A stretch of 64,000 nucleotides of DNA, taken from NCBI GenBank assembly GCA_024703855.1, contig CP087965.1, positions 4,208,001 to 4,272,000 on the forward strand, read 5' to 3'. The stretch is from Polaromonas sp. P2-4. GTDB lineage: Bacteria; Pseudomonadota; Gammaproteobacteria; Burkholderiales; Burkholderiaceae_C. Made by a program: the position numbers and the translations under genes. This document shows positions 45,633 through 55,426 of this stretch, piece by piece. The notes below the pieces were generated by a model. The model ran no database searches and had not been told where the DNA came from. It saw nothing but the letters and a program-made list of their open reading frames with translations. Every line of letters begins with the position of its first letter. Within the stretch, counting starts at the first letter, position 1.

Positions 45633-48600
45633 TTAATCGTGGCTCGTGACGGGAGCCGGGCTGATGATGGCCGTTTGCGCAGGGGCGACTGGCGCTGTTT
45701 TCCCACCGAATTTGCGCTTGAACCATTGGGCCAGATCGTCCATGTAGCAATAGGTCACCGGCACCACGACCAGCGTGAGCAGTGAAGAGGTGATCACGCC
45801 ACCAATCACGGCCTGGCCCATGGGCGCGCGTTGCTCTGAGCCTTCGGTCAGGGCAAAGGCCAGCGGCACCATGCCAAAAATCATGGCCAGTGTGGTCATC
45901 AGAATGGGGCGCAGCCTGACTTTGGCGGCCTCGAGCAGGGCCTCACTTCGGTCCATTCCTTCAGCCCGCATACGAATTGCAAAGTCCACCAGCAAGATGG
46001 CATTTTTGGTGACCAGGCCCATCAGCATCACCACGCCGATGATGGAGAACATTGACAGCGTCGAACTAAACAGCAGCAAGGCCAGCACCACGCCAATCAG
46101 GGTGAGCGGCAGCGAGGTCATCAGCGCCATGGGCTGCAGAAAGCTCTTGAATTGGCTCGCCAGGATCATGTAGATAAACAAAATGGCCATGACCAGCGCC
46201 GAGACGGCATAGCCAAACGACTCTGCCATGTTTTTGGTGGAACCGCTGAACTGGTAGCGGTAGCCTGGCGGAAAACTCACGCCGTCCAGCGCGGCCCGGA
46301 TGTCATTGGATACTTCACCGGCAGAGCGGTTGTCAACATTGCCATTGATGGCGACTTCTGCGGGCCAGATCGCGCCGGTTGATCTGGTTGGGGCCGGTGG
46401 ATTCCTTGACGCTGGCCACCTGGCTCAGCCGCACGATGCGTGCGGAGCCATCGGCGTTGCTGCCCATGGTGCTGCTCATGAAGGGAAGACGTCCCAGGTC
46501 TTCTGGCGCATTGCGTGCCTCGGGCGCAAGGCGCACGTTCACGTCATAGGTCTGGTCGTCGGGGGCGCGCCAGTTGCCCACGGTTTGTCCCGCCACCAGG
46601 GTGCGCAGCGAGGCCGCAATCAGGGGCACCGACAGCCCCAGGTCAGACGCGGTATCACGCCGCACATCCACTTGAATCACCGGCTTGTCCGCCTTCACGC
46701 TGGAGTCCAGGTCCACCAGGCCGGGAATGTCGCGAATTTTTTCGGTGACCAGACGGCTCAGGCGCTCCAGCTCTTTCAGGTCCGGGCCCTGCAGTGAAAA
46801 CTCGACCTGCTTGTTGCCACCGACGGCATCAAGCAGGCCGACATGGGTCACGGTGATGCCGGGCACCTGCCGTAGCCTGTCACGCAACACGCCCGACATC
46901 TGGTCAACGCTGCGTGTGCGCGCCTGGCGATCGACCAGCCGTACATACACACTGGCGTACATCTTGCCCGGCGCGTTGCCGGTGTTCAGGGTGGCCAGGG
47001 TGTACTTCACCTCGGGAAATTCGCGGACGATGGCTTCGACCTGGCGGGCCTTGGCCTCAGTGGTTTCCAGTGAAGAGCCCACCGGTGTGTAAAAGTTGAG
47101 CGAGGTTTCCGAGAAGTCCGCCTTGGGCACAAACTCGGTGCCCAGCAGCGGCACCATGACAATGCTGACGATGAAAATCACCACGGCCAATGTCAGCGTG
47201 GCGAGTTTGTGAACCAGCGACCAGCGCAGGATGCTTTGGTAACTGTTGCTCAGTGTTTCGGTCGCGTGGTCAAACCAGCCCGTCACGCGGCCTATGGTCT
47301 TGTCGTAAAAACTGACCGGCTTGTGCTGCCTGCCATGCGCTTCAATCGACGGGTCGTGCCATATGCTGGAAAGCATCGGGTCCAGCGTGAAGCTCACAAA
47401 CATCGAGATCAGCACGGCCGCCACGATGGTGATGCCGAACTCGTGAAAGAACTTGCCGATGATGCCGCCCATGAAGCCAATCGGCAGGAACACCGCGACG
47501 ATGGAAAACGTGGTGGCCAGCACGGCCAGGCCAATCTCCCGGGTGCCGTCCAGCGACGCCTGGTAGGGCGTTTTGCCCATTTGCACATGGCGCACGATGT
47601 TCTCGCGCACCACAATCGCATCGTCAATCAGCAGGCCCACGCACAGGCTGAGTGCCATCAGCGTGATCATGTTGATGGTGAAGCCGAACAGGTTCATGAA
47701 CAAAAAGGTGCCAATGATGGAGATCGGCAAGGTCAGCCCGGTGATCACCGTGGAGCGCCAGGAGTTCAGGAAGAGGAAAACAATCAGCACCGTCAGCAGC
47801 GCCTTCAATGAGTGTGCGGCGAACGTTTTCCACCGCCACGCGGATCGGGCGCGAGCCATCGCCAATCGGTTCCAGCCGCGTGCCCGCCGGAAGCTGGGCC
47901 TGGAGTTCCTTGAGGGCCTTGTTCAGTCCGTCCACCACCGCAATGGTGTTTTCACTCTGGGCTTTCTGCACGGTCAGCAGCAGCGTGCGATGGCCGTTGT
48001 AGAGCGCCAGGCTGTCGACCTCTTGCGAGCCGTCGCGAATGGTGGCGACCTGCTCGACCGTCACGGCGGTGCCCCCGCCGGCCCCTGATGCTTTGCGGGC
48101 CACAATGATCTTGCCGAAGTCTTCCGGCCGTTTCATGCGGGCGTCGATCTTCACGACGCGCTCCTGCGCCAACGAACGGATGGCGCCGACCGGCAAGTCC
48201 TGGTTTTCGTTGCGCACCGCAGTGACGACCTGGTCGGCCGTGATGCCCAGCGACTCCATCGCTTGGCCGTTGAGGTAAATATTGATCTCGCGCTTGGCAC
48301 CCCCCACCAGAGTGACCGAGCCGGCACCGCGGACATTTTCAAGGCGTTTTTTCAGAACCTGATCGGCCCAGTTGGTCAGCTCTACCGCCGACATGGGCTG
48401 AATTGGTGAGGAGGTCGGGCATTTTTCCGACGGGCCGCCCCTAGGAAAAATAGCCCCGGGGGGCAGCGCAGCACACGAAGTGGCAAGCGTGGGGGCCGGT
48501 AATACAGCTACCGACCAGATGGCACGGCTCGCCGGGTCAAAGCGCAGCACCCTGCGGCTCTTTCACTTCGTCATGAAAGCTAGGCCGTATCGCCGCGATT

Positions 48601-48933
48601 TTTTTCGCGCACATCTTCGGCCGCCTTGCGCCCATCGATATAGAGCTGAAACTCGATGATGACGACGGCCTGGCCTTCGTAGCTGCGCGAGGTCAGGGCG
48701 TTGATGCCGGCGATCGAATTGACACCTTCTTCAATCTTTTTGGTGACTTCGCTTTCAACGATTTCCGGCGAAGCGCCGGGGTAGTCTGCGGTGACGACAA
48801 CCACCGGAAGGTCGATGTTGGGAAACTGGTCCACCTGCATGCGCTGGTACGAAAACAGCCCCAGCACCACGATGGCCAGCATGACCATGGTGGCGAACAC
48901 GGGATTCTTGAGACTGACCTGCGTGAACCACAT
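45633..48933 (-). CDS. RND efflux permease with an in-frame family A insertion, frameshifted
   Basis: An inner-membrane proton-driven pump of about 1,100 codons. MWFTQVSLKNPVFATMVMLAIVVLGLFSY start; PGASPEIVESEVTKKIEEGVNSIAG; DPASRAIWSVAVLP; NWADQVLKKRLENVRGAGSV; NLFGFTINMITLMALSLCVGLLIDDAIVVRENI with the proton-relay Asp pair; C-terminal FSIIGVVMLMGLVTKNAILLVDF. Breaks occur near 48595 (an A-run of 7 where 6 are needed), 48560, 47820 and 46375. After VAVLP about 27 residues (APTLATSCAALPPGAIFPRG and on) come from a family A copy, then TSSPIQPMSAVELTNWADQ resumes in the same frame. Confidence 0.92.
48428..48497 (-). repeat. Family A repeat inserted in frame in the RND permease gene (A8)
   Basis: On the minus strand, GGCCCCCACGCTTGCCACTT...CTGCCCCCCGGGGCTATT...CCTAGGGGCGGCCCGTCGG. 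It codes for about 27 residues between two conserved RND segments with no stop and no net frame change. Confidence 0.88.
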
Positions 48934-48943
48934 GGACGGTGAC

Positions 48944-50150
48944 TCAGGGGGCGGGTTTGATGGCAGCCGGGGCACTGGCTGGAGCGGACGCTACGGAATT
49001 TTCTTGCGCGCCTGCGAGTTGCGTGAATCTCACCTTGGTGCCTTCGCGCAATGCGCTAATGTCGCCGCGGATCACCAGCGTGCCGTCAGCCAGCCCTTTG
49101 ACGGCCACGACGACGTCGCTGCCACCGTCGGCCATGCCGCGCACGCCGAGTTCTACCGTCTTGTGTACCACCTGCCCGTTTTCTATCGCCTGCACATAAG
49201 GCGCAGGCTTGTCAGTGCGCACGCTGCTTAAGGGCACTGACAGCAGCGCAGCGCGCCGTGCCTAGCGTGCCCTGGGCAAACAGCCCCTGGCGTAAAGGCA
49301 GTGCGGTGCCGGTGTTGCTGATGCTCAGGTAGGCGAGTACGCTTCGGCTGCCCGCCTGCGCATTGGGGTTGATGCGAACGATTTTGGCTTTGATGGCGTG
49401 CGGGTTGCCGTCAATCTGGAGTTCGGCGCTCTGGCCCACGCGCACGTCCTTGGCGTCTGTCGCGCTCAAGGTGGCTTCCAGTTCAAGCTGGCTCAGGTCA
49501 ACTATTTCCACAATCCTTGCGTCCACGCCAACGCGTTCGCCTGACTGCGCCAGGCGTTGCGACACCTGGCCGGAAATGGGTGCCTTGAGCACCGTGTCAT
49601 TGACCGATTTGGCCGCTACCTCGGTGGCCGCCAGTGCCGCTTTGTAGGTGGACTGCGCCGCATTCAGGTTGGCCAGAGAGGTATCCAGCGCTGTTTTTGA
49701 AATAAAACCCTGGTCCACCAGTGCCTTGTTGTTGTCGTACTGGCGTTGCACCACATCGACTTGGGCCCTGGCCGATGCTGCCTGCTCACGGGCCTGCCGC
49801 ACACGCGACTGGAATTCGCTGGCTTCGATGCGGGCGATGACCTGGCCGGCCTTGACGAAATCGCCTTCGCGCACGGTCAGTCCCTGAAGCTCGCCGGCCA
49901 CGCGCGCCTTGATAACGGCGGAATTGACGGCCTTCAGGGTTCCCGACAGGGGCTGGCCCTGAACAAGCTCACGGATTTGCGCTTTCGCGACGTCGGTGGC
50001 AGCCAGTTCCACCGGGCTATGGTCTTTGGCCACGCTGGCAGCCACCAGCGCTTGCTGCTGGGCCTTGCGCGCTGACAGGGCGCGCAGCACGCCGCCCGCG
50101 ACAAGCAGGACAATGACAAGGGCCACGGCCCATTTGATCCAGCGTTTCAT
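48944..50150 (-). CDS. RND efflux periplasmic adaptor (membrane fusion protein), frameshifted
   Basis: MKRWIKWAVALVIVLLVAGG is the membrane anchor. Lipoyl half-motifs appear as SGTLKAVNSAVIKARVAGELQGLTVREGDFVKAGQVIARIE and DTVLKAPISGQVSQRLAQSGERVG, around a coiled-coil hairpin (VRQAREQAASARAQVDVVQRQYDNNKALVD). The frame breaks near 49240 (AQGTLGTA then VPLSSVRTDKPAPYV). About 400 residues joined. It bridges the RND pump to TolC and is 3 bases from the TetR gene. Confidence 0.92.
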
Positions 50151-50152
50151 GT

Positions 50153-50848
50153 TCAGGCTTTCTTCGGGGCTGGGGCTGAACCGCCCGGCGCAATGCTCAA
50201 GCCATACAAAATGGTGTTCACTTGCGTCGCAATGTACTGTTTGGGGTCCATTTCAAGGTCGTTGCGAACGCATACGCCCATGGAGTGTTTGGACAGCATC
50301 AGGAAGATCATCGGTGCCACCACGGTGTAAACCCCATAGTCCAGATCAATGCTCCGGAATTCCCCACGCTGGATGCCCCTGGTCAGGATGCGGCGGATCA
50401 GGCTCTGCCCCGGAATAATCACCTCCTGCTGGTAAAAGTCGGCAATGTCTGGGAAGTTGCGGGCTTCACTCATCATCAGCTTGGTAAGGCCCGAGGCCTT
50501 GGTCGCGCCGACACGGTCCCACCAGACGTTCATGCAGTAGGTCAGCATCTCGGCGCTGCTGCCTTCGAAGCTTTCGAATTCTGCTTCCCATTCCTTGAAG
50601 CGGCCGGAAATGTTTTCGCGCACCACCGCCTTGAACAGCTCTTCCTTGCTCTGGAAGTAAAGAAACAGCGTGCCCTTGGACACGCCCGCCCCGCGCCGCG
50701 ACTTCTTCCGCCCGGGTGGCGGCAAAGCCTTTTTCAACAAAGAGGTCGAGCGCAGCATCCAGCAGTTCGCCAGGACGTGCCTCTTTGCGGCGTTCCGCTT
50801 GGCAGCGACTGCCTTGGTTTTATCGCAGAATAATTTGGAAAATGACAT
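50153..50848 (-). CDS. TetR-family transcriptional regulator of the efflux locus, frameshifted
   Basis: The HTH reads, across two frames, ERRKEARPGELLDAALDLFVEKGFAATRAEEVAAR then AGVSKGTLFLYFQSKEELFKAV. Breaks are near 50795 and at the GCGCGGGGCGGGCG stretch around 50690. The C-terminal ligand domain (SSAEMLTYCMNVWWDRV...) is intact. About 230 residues. As the first gene before the adaptor and RND genes it is presumably their local repressor. Confidence 0.88.
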   Translation of the reverse strand: MSFSKLFCDKTKAVAAKRNAAKRHVLANCWMLRSTSLLKKALPPPGRKKSRRGAGVSKGTLFLYFQSKEELFKAVVRENISGRFKEWEAEFESFEGSSAEMLTYCMNVWWDRVGATKASGLTKLMMSEARNFPDIADFYQQEVIIPGQSLIRRILTRGIQRGEFRSIDLDYGVYTVVAPMIFLMLSKHSMGVCVRNDLEMDPKQYIATQVNTILYGLSIAPGGSAPAPKKA

Positions 50849-50850
50849 AG

Positions 50851-50872
50851 TTACTGACTGACTGGTTAGTAA
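50851..50872. promoter_or_regulatory. Candidate TetR operator
   Basis: TTACT-N12-AGTAA, with inner near-symmetric GACTGACTGGTT, directly upstream of the TetR gene start. It fits autoregulation and control of the efflux operon. Confidence 0.45.
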
Positions 50873-50996
50873 TGTAGCTTGTTACTTTTGGCCCGTCAAG
50901 GCGCACCGAAACAAGGCAATCAAGGGTAAGCCCGCCAACCGAGACGGGCGATGAACGCCGGATTGTGGTCGTCCAGGCCCTGAAGCCGGGGAGCCG

Positions 50997-51771
50997 TCAG
51001 ACGGGAAGGATGCGGCCGATCGCCAGGCCCAGCCATTCATGCAGCAGTTCCCGCGATGCCTGCAGGCCGTGAGGTGAAGGTAGCCATTCCATCAGAGGGC
51101 TTTGCCTCGGCAGAATATAGCCCATGGGGGCAGGCGTCACGGCCAGACCGGTGCGCTCGAAGGCGATCATGGAACGCGGCATGTGTGACGCGTGGGTCAC
51201 CAGGGCAATGCGCTGGATGCCATCCCGCTGCAGCAGTGGCGCCAGCAGGCGAGCATTGCCTGTCGTGTCGCGCGACTGCGACTCAAGCCAACGCAGCGTC
51301 ATACCGTGGTCCTGTCCCGCCACGCGCTGGGCTACCTCGGCTTCGGACAGGGACTGGCTGGCGTTGGCCGCCCAGCCCATGCCACCGGTAAAGGCCACCG
51401 GCAAGCCTGATTGCCGGGCCAGCCAGAGCCCGTAACGCAGCCGAGCCGTGCTGGGTGCATTCAGCTGGGATTCACCGTATTCCGGTGCTTCTGGCAAAAC
51501 ACCGCCGCCCAGCACAACGATGGCCTGCACCTTGTTGCTTTTAAGTTCTGCCACCGACAGCGGCGCAAACTGCGGCAGGGCCGTGCGCGACAGCCACACC
51601 GCCGTGCCGTGGCAACTGAGCAGCCAGAGCAGGGCGAGTGAAAACACCATCAGCGCCATGCCCGCGCTTTCTTTTGATGGCCAGCAGCAAACCCAGCGCC
51701 GCAATCAGCAGCGGCCCAAGCGGCGGCAAGACCAGAGCAGTCAGCAGAGGTTTGAGCGCGCCAAATTCCAT
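50997..51771 (-). CDS. YdcF/DUF218-family membrane protein, frameshifted
   Basis: Two N-terminal membrane segments (LKPLLTALVLPPLGPLLIAALGLLLAI and MALMVFSLALLWLLSC) joined across a break near 51660, then the DUF218 domain: KVQAIVVLGGGVLPEAPEYGES, RLRYGLWLARQSGLPVAFTGG, DTTGNARLLAPLL and RIALVTHASHMPRSMIAFER. The ElyC/SanA group is linked to envelope polysaccharide metabolism. About 257 residues. Confidence 0.82.
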
Positions 51772-51776
51772 GAATT

Positions 51777-51820
51777 GCTATAAAAATAATAGCTGATTGT
51801 GCCCGTTTTATATGGGCTAG
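51777..51820 (-). repeat. Family B repeat, complete intergenic copy (B8)
   Basis: GCTATAAAAATAATAGC, then TGATTGT and GCCCGTTTTATATGGGC ending TAG. It begins 6 bases upstream of the YdcF gene start and abuts element C2. Confidence 0.75.
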
Positions 51821-51982
51821 TACCTGCAACCCGGAAGTAGCGAAACAAAATGAAAGTGATGGCTTCGTGCCCAGGGCAAGGCGCAAGCCGCAGCGAAGGC
51901 TATGCGCCTTCGCAAGGGTTGCAACGCCGCCATGGGTGCGAAGACGCGCTTTCATGTTTCGATATTTCCGGGTTGCGGTACT
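51819..51982. mobile_element. MITE-like element C2
   Basis: Left end AGTACCTGCAACCCGGAAGTAGCGAAACA... and right end, inverted, AGTACCGCAACCCGGAAATATCGAAACATGAAAG, agree at most positions over about 34 bp (shown here in part). Inside, CGAAGGC-TATGC-GCCTTCG is flanked by GGCAAGGCG and GCAACGCCGCCATGG, as in C1. No gene is inside. It lies between the YdcF gene and gcdH. Confidence 0.7.
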
Positions 51983-51996
51983 AAAGTCCTAAATGA

Positions 51997-53189
51997 TCAA
52001 TAAAATGCCTGCAGACCGGTCTGCGCGTCCCAGAATCAGCGCATGCACATCGTGCGTGCCTTCGTAGGTGTTGACAGTTTCCAGGTTGATCATGTGGCGA
52101 ATCACATGGTATTCGTCGTGAATGCCGTTGCCGCCGTGCATGTCGCGCGCCATGCGGGCAATGTCCAGCGACTTGCCGCAGCTGTTGCGCTTGATCAGCG
52201 AAATCATCTCGGGCACCGCCCGGTCTTCGTCCATCAAACGGCCCACGCGCAGGCAGGCTTGCAGGCCCAGCGTGATCTCGGTCTGCATGTCGGCCAGCTT
52301 TTTCTGGATCAGCTGGTTTTGGGCGAGGGGGCGGCCAAACTGCTGGCGGTCCATCGTGTACTGGCGGGCACGGAACCAGCAGTCTTCGGCTGCGCCGAGC
52401 GCACCCCAGGCAATGCCGTAGCGCGCCTTGTTCAGGCAACCAAACGGGCCCTTGAGGCCGGACACATTGGGCAGCAGGTTTTCAGCCGGCACAAACACAT
52501 CGTCCATCACGATCTCACCCGTGATCGAGGCGCGCAAGCTCATCTTGCCTTCGATCTTCGGAGCCGTCAGGCCCTTCATGCCTTTTTCCAGCACAAAGCC
52601 GCGAATGGCTTCCTGGCCGCCGACCTTGCCGTCAGCGTCTTCCAGCTTGGCCCAGACCACAAACACGTCCGCAATCGGGCTGTTGGTGATCCACATCTTG
52701 CTGCCCTTGACGATGAAGCCGCCATCGACAGGCTTGGCGCGCGTCAGCATGCTGGCCGGGTCAGAGCCGTGATTCGGTTCGGTCAGGCCAAAACAGCCGA
52801 CCCATTCGCCGGTGGCCAGCTTGGGCAGGTATTTCTGGCGCTGCGCTTCGTTGCCGTAGGCATTGATCGGGTGCATGACCAGCGAGCTCTGTACGCTGAT
52901 GGCGCTGCGGTAGCCGCTGTCGACGCGCTCGACTTCACGCGCCACCAGGCCGTAGCTCACGTAGTTGAGGCCGGCGCAGCCATAGCCTTCAATGGTCGAG
53001 CCCAGGAAACCCATGGCGCCCGCCTCGTTCATGATCTCGCGGTCAAACTTTTCATGGCGTGCCGCCATCAGCACGCGGCTGCAGTTTTTCCTGGCAGAAG
53101 GCATGGGCGGCATCGGCAATGGCGCGCTCGTCATCGCTCAGCTGCTCTCTCAGGAAAAACGGGTCTTGCCAGTTAAAGGTGGTTTTCAT
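51997..53189 (-). CDS. gcdH: Glutaryl-CoA dehydrogenase-like acyl-CoA dehydrogenase, frameshifted
   Basis: An FAD enzyme that oxidises and decarboxylates glutaryl-CoA to crotonyl-CoA. GLNYVSYGLVAREVERVDSGYRSAISVQSSLVM, CFGLTEPNHGSDPASM, KMWITNSPIADVFVVWAK, GCLNKARYGIAWGALGAAEDCW, and the catalytic Glu in NTYEGTHDVHALILGRA. It starts MKTTFNWQDPFFLREQLSDDERAIADAAHAF at 53189, breaks near 53085, and the last few codons (AQTGLQAFY expected) are shifted by one near 52020. About 397 residues. It pairs with the CoA-transferase upstream. Confidence 0.88.
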
Positions 53190-53250
53190 GGTGAATTTCC
53201 TTTCAGGGTTTCTAGAAGTGTACCCAAATTGACGAAGAATACTTTAAGTG

Positions 53251-54408
53251 TCAACTAAATGGCGGGCCAGCTTTGGCCCCATCCCCCGACAACTCCGTCG
53301 GCGGCGCATGGCGGTAGGTTGCCGGCGTGCGGCTCAGTTTGATCGGGGAGGCGATGCCCGTGTAGTCGTCGCCGATGCGCACGACCATCTCGCGGTGGTG
53401 GGTATGCGGGTGCTGCAGGGCGGCGTCCACCGACAGGATGGGTGCGCAGGGCACGCCCAGCTGCATCAAGGCCTCGGCCAGTTGTGCGCCGTCGTGCAGG
53501 GCCAGCGCCTGTTCGAGCAGTTGGCGCAATTCCTGGCGGTGCACCGAACGCGCACCGGCCTGGCTGAATCGCGGGTCGCCAGCCAGGGCTTCGGTCTGCA
53601 GGTGTTGGCACAGCAGGCCGAATTGCCGGTCGTTGCCGACCGCCAGAAAGACCGGCACGGTGCGGGTGGGAAAGGCATCGTAGGGATAGATGTTCGGATG
53701 GGCATTGCCCGTGAGTCCCGGGTTCTTGCCGTCCAGAAACCAGTTGGCCGCATGCGGGTGCAGCAGCGACAGGCCACAGTCGAACAGGCTGGCTTCGACA
53801 AACTGGCCTTTGCCGCTGCGCCCACGCTCCTGCAGTGCCAGCAGCACACCCAGCGCGGCATTGAGCCCGGTGACCAGGTCCACCACCGGCAAACCGACCC
53901 GCAAGGGGTCACCGCCGGACTCGCCGTTGACACTCATGATGCCGGTCAGCGCCTGCACGGCGGCGTCATAACCGGCCAGGCCACCGAGCGGGCCATCGGC
54001 GCCGAAGCCGCTGACGCGGCAGTGAATGAGGCGTGGAAAGCGTTGGGCGAGGTCTTCGTAGCCCAGGCCCCACTTTTCCATTGTGCCGGTCTTGAAGTTT
54101 TCGATCAGCACGTCGGCGCCTTCGAGCAAACCCAGCAGCACGGCTTGGCCCGCTTGGCTGGCTAGGTCGAGCTGCATGCCGAGCTTGTTGCGGTTCAGGC
54201 CCAGGTAGTACGAGGCCACGCCGTTCCGGAACGGCGGGCCCCAGGCGCGCGTGTCGTCGCCTTGCGGCGGCTCGACCTTGAGCACGTCGGCGCCGTGGTC
54301 GCCCAGAATCTGGCCGCAGTACGGGCCGCCGAGGACGCGCGAGAGGTCGATCACGCGTATGCCTTGCAGTGCGCCTTGCGGCGCCTTGGGGTTCGAATCG
54401 GTGTTCAT
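53251..54408 (-). CDS. CaiB/BaiF class III CoA-transferase (glutarate-type)
   Basis: An intact 385-residue formyl-CoA transferase-family protein. RVIDLSRVLGGPYCGQILGDHGADVLKVEPPQGDDTR, NRNKLGMQLDL, IENFKTGTMEKWGLGYEDL, and the catalytic Asp in ASLFDCGLSLLH. Next to a glutaryl-CoA dehydrogenase it most likely activates glutarate by moving CoA from another acyl-CoA; that substrate is inferred from position only. Members can also use other dicarboxylates. Confidence 0.88.
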   Translation of the reverse strand: MNTDSNPKAPQGALQGIRVIDLSRVLGGPYCGQILGDHGADVLKVEPPQGDDTRAWGPPFRNGVASYYLGLNRNKLGMQLDLASQAGQAVLLGLLEGADVLIENFKTGTMEKWGLGYEDLAQRFPRLIHCRVSGFGADGPLGGLAGYDAAVQALTGIMSVNGESGGDPLRVGLPVVDLVTGLNAALGVLLALQERGRSGKGQFVEASLFDCGLSLLHPHAANWFLDGKNPGLTGNAHPNIYPYDAFPTRTVPVFLAVGNDRQFGLLCQHLQTEALAGDPRFSQAGARSVHRQELRQLLEQALALHDGAQLAEALMQLGVPCAPILSVDAALQHPHTHHREMVVRIGDDYTGIASPIKLSRTPATYRHAPPTELSGDGAKAGPPFS

Positions 54409-54411
54409 GGC

Positions 54412-55386
54412 TCAGTCCACCTTGGCGCCAGAGACCTTGATCACGTCGCGCCATTTGGCGAGTTCGCTGCGCATGTAGACCGCCAGTTGCGCGGGTGTGG
54501 TCTGCGGCGCGGGTTCCAGGCCCTGCTGCGCCAGGTTTTGCTTCACGTCGGGCTGCTGCATCACCTGCGCGAAGGCGGCGTTGAGTTTTGTCACCACGTC
54601 CTGCGGTGTGCCCGAAGGCGCCACGATGCCGAAGAACACGCTGACATCGAAGTCCTTGAGACCTTGCTCCATGAGCGTGGGCACCTCGGGGAGTGCGCGC
54701 GAGCGGGTGGCCGCCGTTACGCCGAGCACGCGCAGCTTGCCGGCCTTGATGTGGGGCAGGGCGGTGAGCACGTCGGTGAACGACATGGCCACCTGGCCGC
54801 CCAGCAGGTCGTTGAGGGCCGGGCCCGTGCCCTTGTAGGGAATGTGCTGGATGTCGGTGCCGGCGCGCATGTTAAACAGCACGCCCGCCAGATGCGACGA
54901 CGCGCCGTTGCCCGATGAGGCGTAGCTGAGCTTGCCCGGGTTGGCCTTGGCGTAGGCGATCAGTTCCCGGGCGGTTTTGGCCGGCACGCCTGGGTGAACC
55001 ACCAGCACGTTGGGCAGGTGGCCGATCTGGATGATGGGCGAGAAGCTCTTGACCGGGTCGTAGCCGACCTTGTTGTACAGGCTCACATTGATGGCCAGCG
55101 GGCCCGAGGTGCCGAACAGCAGCGTGTGGCCGTCCGCTTCGGCGCGGGCCACGAACTCGGCGCCGATGTTGCCGCCGGCACCGGCCTTGTTTTCCACCAG
55201 CATGGTTTGTCCCAGCACGGGTTTGATCGCGTTGGCCAGGGTGCGCGCCATCGCGTCGGTCGGGCCGCCCGGGGCAAACGGTACGACCAGCGAGATCGGC
55301 TTGTGCGGGAAGGCGCCCTGGGCAAAGGCGGCGCCGGACGCCATCAGGACGGCCAGGCTGAGCAGGCAGGTTCTACGGGGGGTCAT
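54412..55386 (-). CDS. Bug-family tripartite tricarboxylate-type substrate-binding protein
   Basis: An intact 324-residue periplasmic receptor with signal peptide MTPRRTCLLSLAVLMASGAAFAQ. Typical Bug features: PISLVVPFAPGGPTDAMARTLA, VENKAGAGGNIGAEFVA, and IPYKGTGPALNDLLGGQVAMSF. Orphan Bug proteins are abundant in Burkholderiales and bind carboxylates. Its place beside the CoA-transferase suggests a dicarboxylate ligand such as glutarate. Confidence 0.88.
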   Translation of the reverse strand: MTPRRTCLLSLAVLMASGAAFAQGAFPHKPISLVVPFAPGGPTDAMARTLANAIKPVLGQTMLVENKAGAGGNIGAEFVARAEADGHTLLFGTSGPLAINVSLYNKVGYDPVKSFSPIIQIGHLPNVLVVHPGVPAKTARELIAYAKANPGKLSYASSGNGASSHLAGVLFNMRAGTDIQHIPYKGTGPALNDLLGGQVAMSFTDVLTALPHIKAGKLRVLGVTAATRSRALPEVPTLMEQGLKDFDVSVFFGIVAPSGTPQDVVTKLNAAFAQVMQQPDVKQNLAQQGLEPAPQTTPAQLAVYMRSELAKWRDVIKVSGAKVD

Positions 55387-55426
55387 GTCTTGTCTCCTTG
55401 TGTTGGTGGGTAAAGAGTCGTGAAGG

